Source: Bacteriovorax stolpii
GTDB lineage: Bacteria; Bdellovibrionota; Bacteriovoracia; Bacteriovoracales; Bacteriovoracaceae
Assembly (NCBI GenBank): GCA_945862475.1
Contig: CAMAYW010000054.1
Location: forward strand, 1 to 9,982
Reading direction: 5' to 3'
Length of the DNA: 9,982 bases
Below are positions 7,968 to 9,982 of this stretch, piece by piece. Under the pieces are notes generated by a model, which had not been told where the DNA came from, ran no database searches, and worked only from the letters and a program-made list of their open reading frames with translations. A program made the translations under genes and the position numbers. Position 1 is the first letter of the stretch, and each line of letters begins with the position of its first letter.

Positions 7968-7975
7968 GGTCTTAT
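7944..7975 (-). promoter_or_regulatory. Perfect 12-bp inverted repeat (8-base loop) covering the LD-carboxypeptidase start codon
   Basis: On the + strand the left arm ATAAGACCATGA (7944-7955) is the exact reverse complement of TCATGGTCTTAT (7964-7975), with a T-rich 8-base loop. In the - strand mRNA the AUG (7967-7965) sits in the 5' arm, so the folded form would hide the start codon. The upstream gene's stop is only 6 bases before the stem; ribosomes finishing there could open it and couple translation of the two genes. No U-run follows the stem in the mRNA, so a rho-independent terminator is unlikely. The repeat is directly seen; the control role is inferred. Confidence 0.55.
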
Positions 7976-7980
7976 TCTAC

Positions 7981-9982
7981 TTATTTAATTCCCCAAGTCT
8001 CATAAATTTTGCTCTTACGGAAGAATTCTCTGTATTCACAAGCGCGATCATTGAGATCAAGACGGTAAGAATCTCTGGTTAATTTTATGGACTGCGGTCC
8101 ACCCTTAATGACTGGTTGTAACTGAAGGCCTTCACAGAAAGTTTTGACTTCAATTTTTTCTTCTAGATCTGGAACTGCAAGAAGGAGAAAGCATAACTCA
8201 GTACGAGCATATTTTTTTGTAGCTGCAATTGTTCCGGTGGAGCTTTTTTCTTCCTTTAGAAGTTTTGAAAGCATCCTGTTTATATTATTTCCGAAAATAT
8301 CAATAAATGAATTCAAGTTTGAAACAGTTACTGGTTGAGCTCTATTAATGTCAGCACGTATGAGGGCCAGGTTATCAGTCCCACTCATTTTAGAAATAGA
8401 ATCTGTAAATCTTTCGGCTGCTAAAAGTTGCGCCACGACGATTTGATCTTGAGAAGGAGTGTGTTGAAGAAGTTCAAGAAGAGATAATCTCACGATCATA
8501 TCAAGTCTTGCTTCCATAACGACAGTCCCGTAACGAAGTTGTGCGAGCTCATAGATTCTTTCTACCGTTGGGGTGTTATCTTCGAAATCTTCAGCGTTTT
8601 GTCCAATCACTGCATTCTCAGTGACTTGGTACATCTCTTTAAGTTTCGTTAAAGTGTTTGAATATAATTTTGAAAATGCGATATCCCTTTCCGATGGAGG
8701 ATTAGACTCCAAGAAATCAATAATTCTCTTAAGGCTATCCATAGGAGAAATTTTCCATCTATTACCAGATCGATCATAGGCACTAGATAAAGTTTGAAGA
8801 GCATCAGGTTGTAGTACTTGAGTGAGTTCTTGATTCACTCGATTTCTGGATTTGGTCACCCATTCAATGTATTTTTCTTTTACAAGATCCAAAGTTGGGT
8901 TAAGCCCACTAGGTTTACTCCAGGAATCAATAGGAAAGTACTGACCTTGAGAGTTTCTAATGTCTCCATTATCCTGCAATCCAATCAGAAAAAATGGAGC
9001 ATATCCTGGAGCATAAACATCATAGAATGGATTTTTAAAGGGAACGTTTGTTGCAGGTAGAAGTGAAATAATAACACTTCTTAAAAAGTTCCATCGATCG
9101 GTAAGGTCAGTATAAGTGTTGTAGATCTTTCTATTCTCTTCGATGAGGCCAAGTCCGTTTGCTTCAAGGGATCTAACATAAGTCTCTCTTGTGAAAACGG
9201 CACTCTGCCTTTGTGCATCTGAAGTCGTCGTTGGAGTAACCCCACTTCTAATTTTATTTAACCACTCGATCAGGACTGGTAATTCCCTGTCATTAAGTCT
9301 TATAGCAGTGCCAAGACCACTCGACATAATGGGATGCTGTCTTTGCTCTGCTTTAAAGAGAAGAAACGCCTCCGCATCACGCATTTGGCACCATCTCTCA
9401 GACATTGTCTCAAGTGCGCATTTATAAGCTTCCGCAGCGATGGAATTATCTGAAATATTTCTAATGGTTCGAGAACTATAGTACTTTCGTACTCCCTCAA
9501 CAGTTTCACCAAGAAACGCTGAACCCGCAGTTAACCCTAGACCAAGTGCCGGATTCACCATGGCGGTGGTAGCACCAACTGCCGACATTATTGACGTTGC
9601 AGTATTTAAGATGCCAGGATTTTTTCTTAAGCATTCCTTATTGTTTGTGACTTGCTGAAAAGCCGAGTTTGCAATCTGAACAACAGAAGTCAGCATCATC
9701 GCTTTATCAGGTCCGGCCAACTCCGCTTGAGCCTTATCTTTTCCTATTAAACCTGCTCTAGTTACCTGGAGGTCCCTTAGTTTTGCATTGATGGAATTAA
9801 GAGTCGTTGCATCAGTATTGTTAGAAACCTGAAGAAGTAATTCTTGTTCTTGGGCATTGAGTTCAGCAATCTTAGACTGAGTATCATTAGTTTTACTTAG
9901 ATTTGCTAATTGTTGATTGAGAATTCCAAGCTGCGAAATAGCGCCGCTGACACTCTTACAATCTGGATCTTGAGCTATACTT
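7981..9982 (-). CDS. Large unrecognised, probably exported or envelope-associated protein (5' end missing)
   Basis: I do not recognise this protein. The frame is open to the right edge of the window, giving at least 666 residues (numbered from the codon at 9981-9979); the true start is outside. Residues about 14-87 are rich in Leu, Gln, Asn and Ser with few prolines and look like a coiled coil (e.g. AISQLGILNQQLANL). A long Gly/Ala-rich hydrophobic stretch lies at about 124-157 (ILNTATSIMSAVGATTAMV and onward), which might insert in or cross a membrane. The rest is a mixed, mostly helical, soluble-looking region ending in YETWGIK. Seven cysteines are visible (8, 117, 188, 198, 597, 616, 648), clustered towards both ends, which suits disulfides outside the cytoplasm. 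No catalytic motif was seen. Its downstream neighbour, 13 bases on, is an LD-carboxypeptidase, hinting weakly at an envelope role. That it is a coding gene is very likely; its function is unknown. Confidence 0.8.
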   Translation of the reverse strand, partial: SIAQDPDCKSVSGAISQLGILNQQLANLSKTNDTQSKIAELNAQEQELLLQVSNNTDATTLNSINAKLRDLQVTRAGLIGKDKAQAELAGPDKAMMLTSVVQIANSAFQQVTNNKECLRKNPGILNTATSIMSAVGATTAMVNPALGLGLTAGSAFLGETVEGVRKYYSSRTIRNISDNSIAAEAYKCALETMSERWCQMRDAEAFLLFKAEQRQHPIMSSGLGTAIRLNDRELPVLIEWLNKIRSGVTPTTTSDAQRQSAVFTRETYVRSLEANGLGLIEENRKIYNTYTDLTDRWNFLRSVIISLLPATNVPFKNPFYDVYAPGYAPFFLIGLQDNGDIRNSQGQYFPIDSWSKPSGLNPTLDLVKEKYIEWVTKSRNRVNQELTQVLQPDALQTLSSAYDRSGNRWKISPMDSLKRIIDFLESNPPSERDIAFSKLYSNTLTKLKEMYQVTENAVIGQNAEDFEDNTPTVERIYELAQLRYGTVVMEARLDMIVRLSLLELLQHTPSQDQIVVAQLLAAERFTDSISKMSGTDNLALIRADINRAQPVTVSNLNSFIDIFGNNINRMLSKLLKEEKSSTGTIAATKKYARTELCFLLLAVPDLEEKIEVKTFCEGLQLQPVIKGGPQSIKLTRDSYRLDLNDRACEYREFFRKSKIYETWGIK

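Noticed and set aside
7944..7975. The inverted repeat as a rho-independent terminator of the large upstream gene
   Set aside because: In the - strand RNA the stem is followed by CTTAAG and not a U-run, and the stem includes the start of the next gene.
8818..8842. Short inverted repeat GAGTGA ... TCACTC
   Set aside because: Only 6 paired bases, deep inside a coding region; likely chance.
9718..9720. TTG at 9720 (- strand) as the start of the large unknown protein
   Set aside because: Translating further upstream gives 87 more codons with no stop up to the window edge, in a sequence of the same protein-like character. The gene is simply cut by the edge.

Overview
This is an AT-rich window of ordinary bacterial coding density. 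A chemotaxis operon fills the first two thirds on the + strand, and two envelope or cell-wall genes sit on the - strand in the last third. The base composition, the CheA-receiver hybrid kinase and the large unrecognised secreted-looking protein suggest a Gram-negative of the Bdellovibrionota/Oligoflexia type (Bacteriovorax-like). That placement is an impression from protein style only; no marker gene in the window proves it.

Positions 1-6164 (+) form one tightly packed chemotaxis operon: cheA (5' end outside the window), cheW, cheB, cheR, cheY and a STAS-CheX fusion gene. Neighbouring genes overlap (cheA/cheW by 4 bases, cheB/cheR by 11) or lie 3-18 bases apart, so a single transcript starting upstream of the window is likely. 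It encodes the core pathway. CheA is coupled to receptors by CheW and phosphorylates CheY and CheB. CheR and CheB add and remove receptor methyl groups. The CheX domain is the likely CheY-P phosphatase. No receptor (MCP), cheD or cheZ is visible. CheA is unusual: it has no recognisable P2 domain, two tandem CheW-like domains, and a C-terminal receiver domain that could act as a phosphate sink. CheY matches the enteric motor-binding type closely.

Positions 6165-7024 (+) hold a 59-base spacer and a LOG-family nucleotide phosphoribohydrolase gene. It is probably a housekeeping neighbour, either read through from the che operon or driven by an unseen promoter. It converges on the - strand genes with only 13 bases between the stop codons.

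Positions 7038-9982 (-) hold two co-directional genes. The upstream one, which enters from the right edge and is incomplete at its 5' end, encodes a protein of at least 666 residues. It has a coiled-coil-like N-terminal region, a long Gly/Ala-rich hydrophobic stretch and seven visible cysteines; I do not recognise it. Thirteen bases after its stop lies an LD-carboxypeptidase (peptidase S66, LdcA-like) gene with an intact Ser-Glu-His triad. The start codon of that gene lies inside a perfect 12-bp inverted repeat, a possible translational control element.

The points most worth a second look are the STAS-CheX fusion with a degenerate STAS phosphosite, the start-codon hairpin, the CheA architecture, and the large unknown protein. 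There is no gene-free stretch longer than 300 bases, and I saw no RNA genes, mobile elements or CRISPR arrays.
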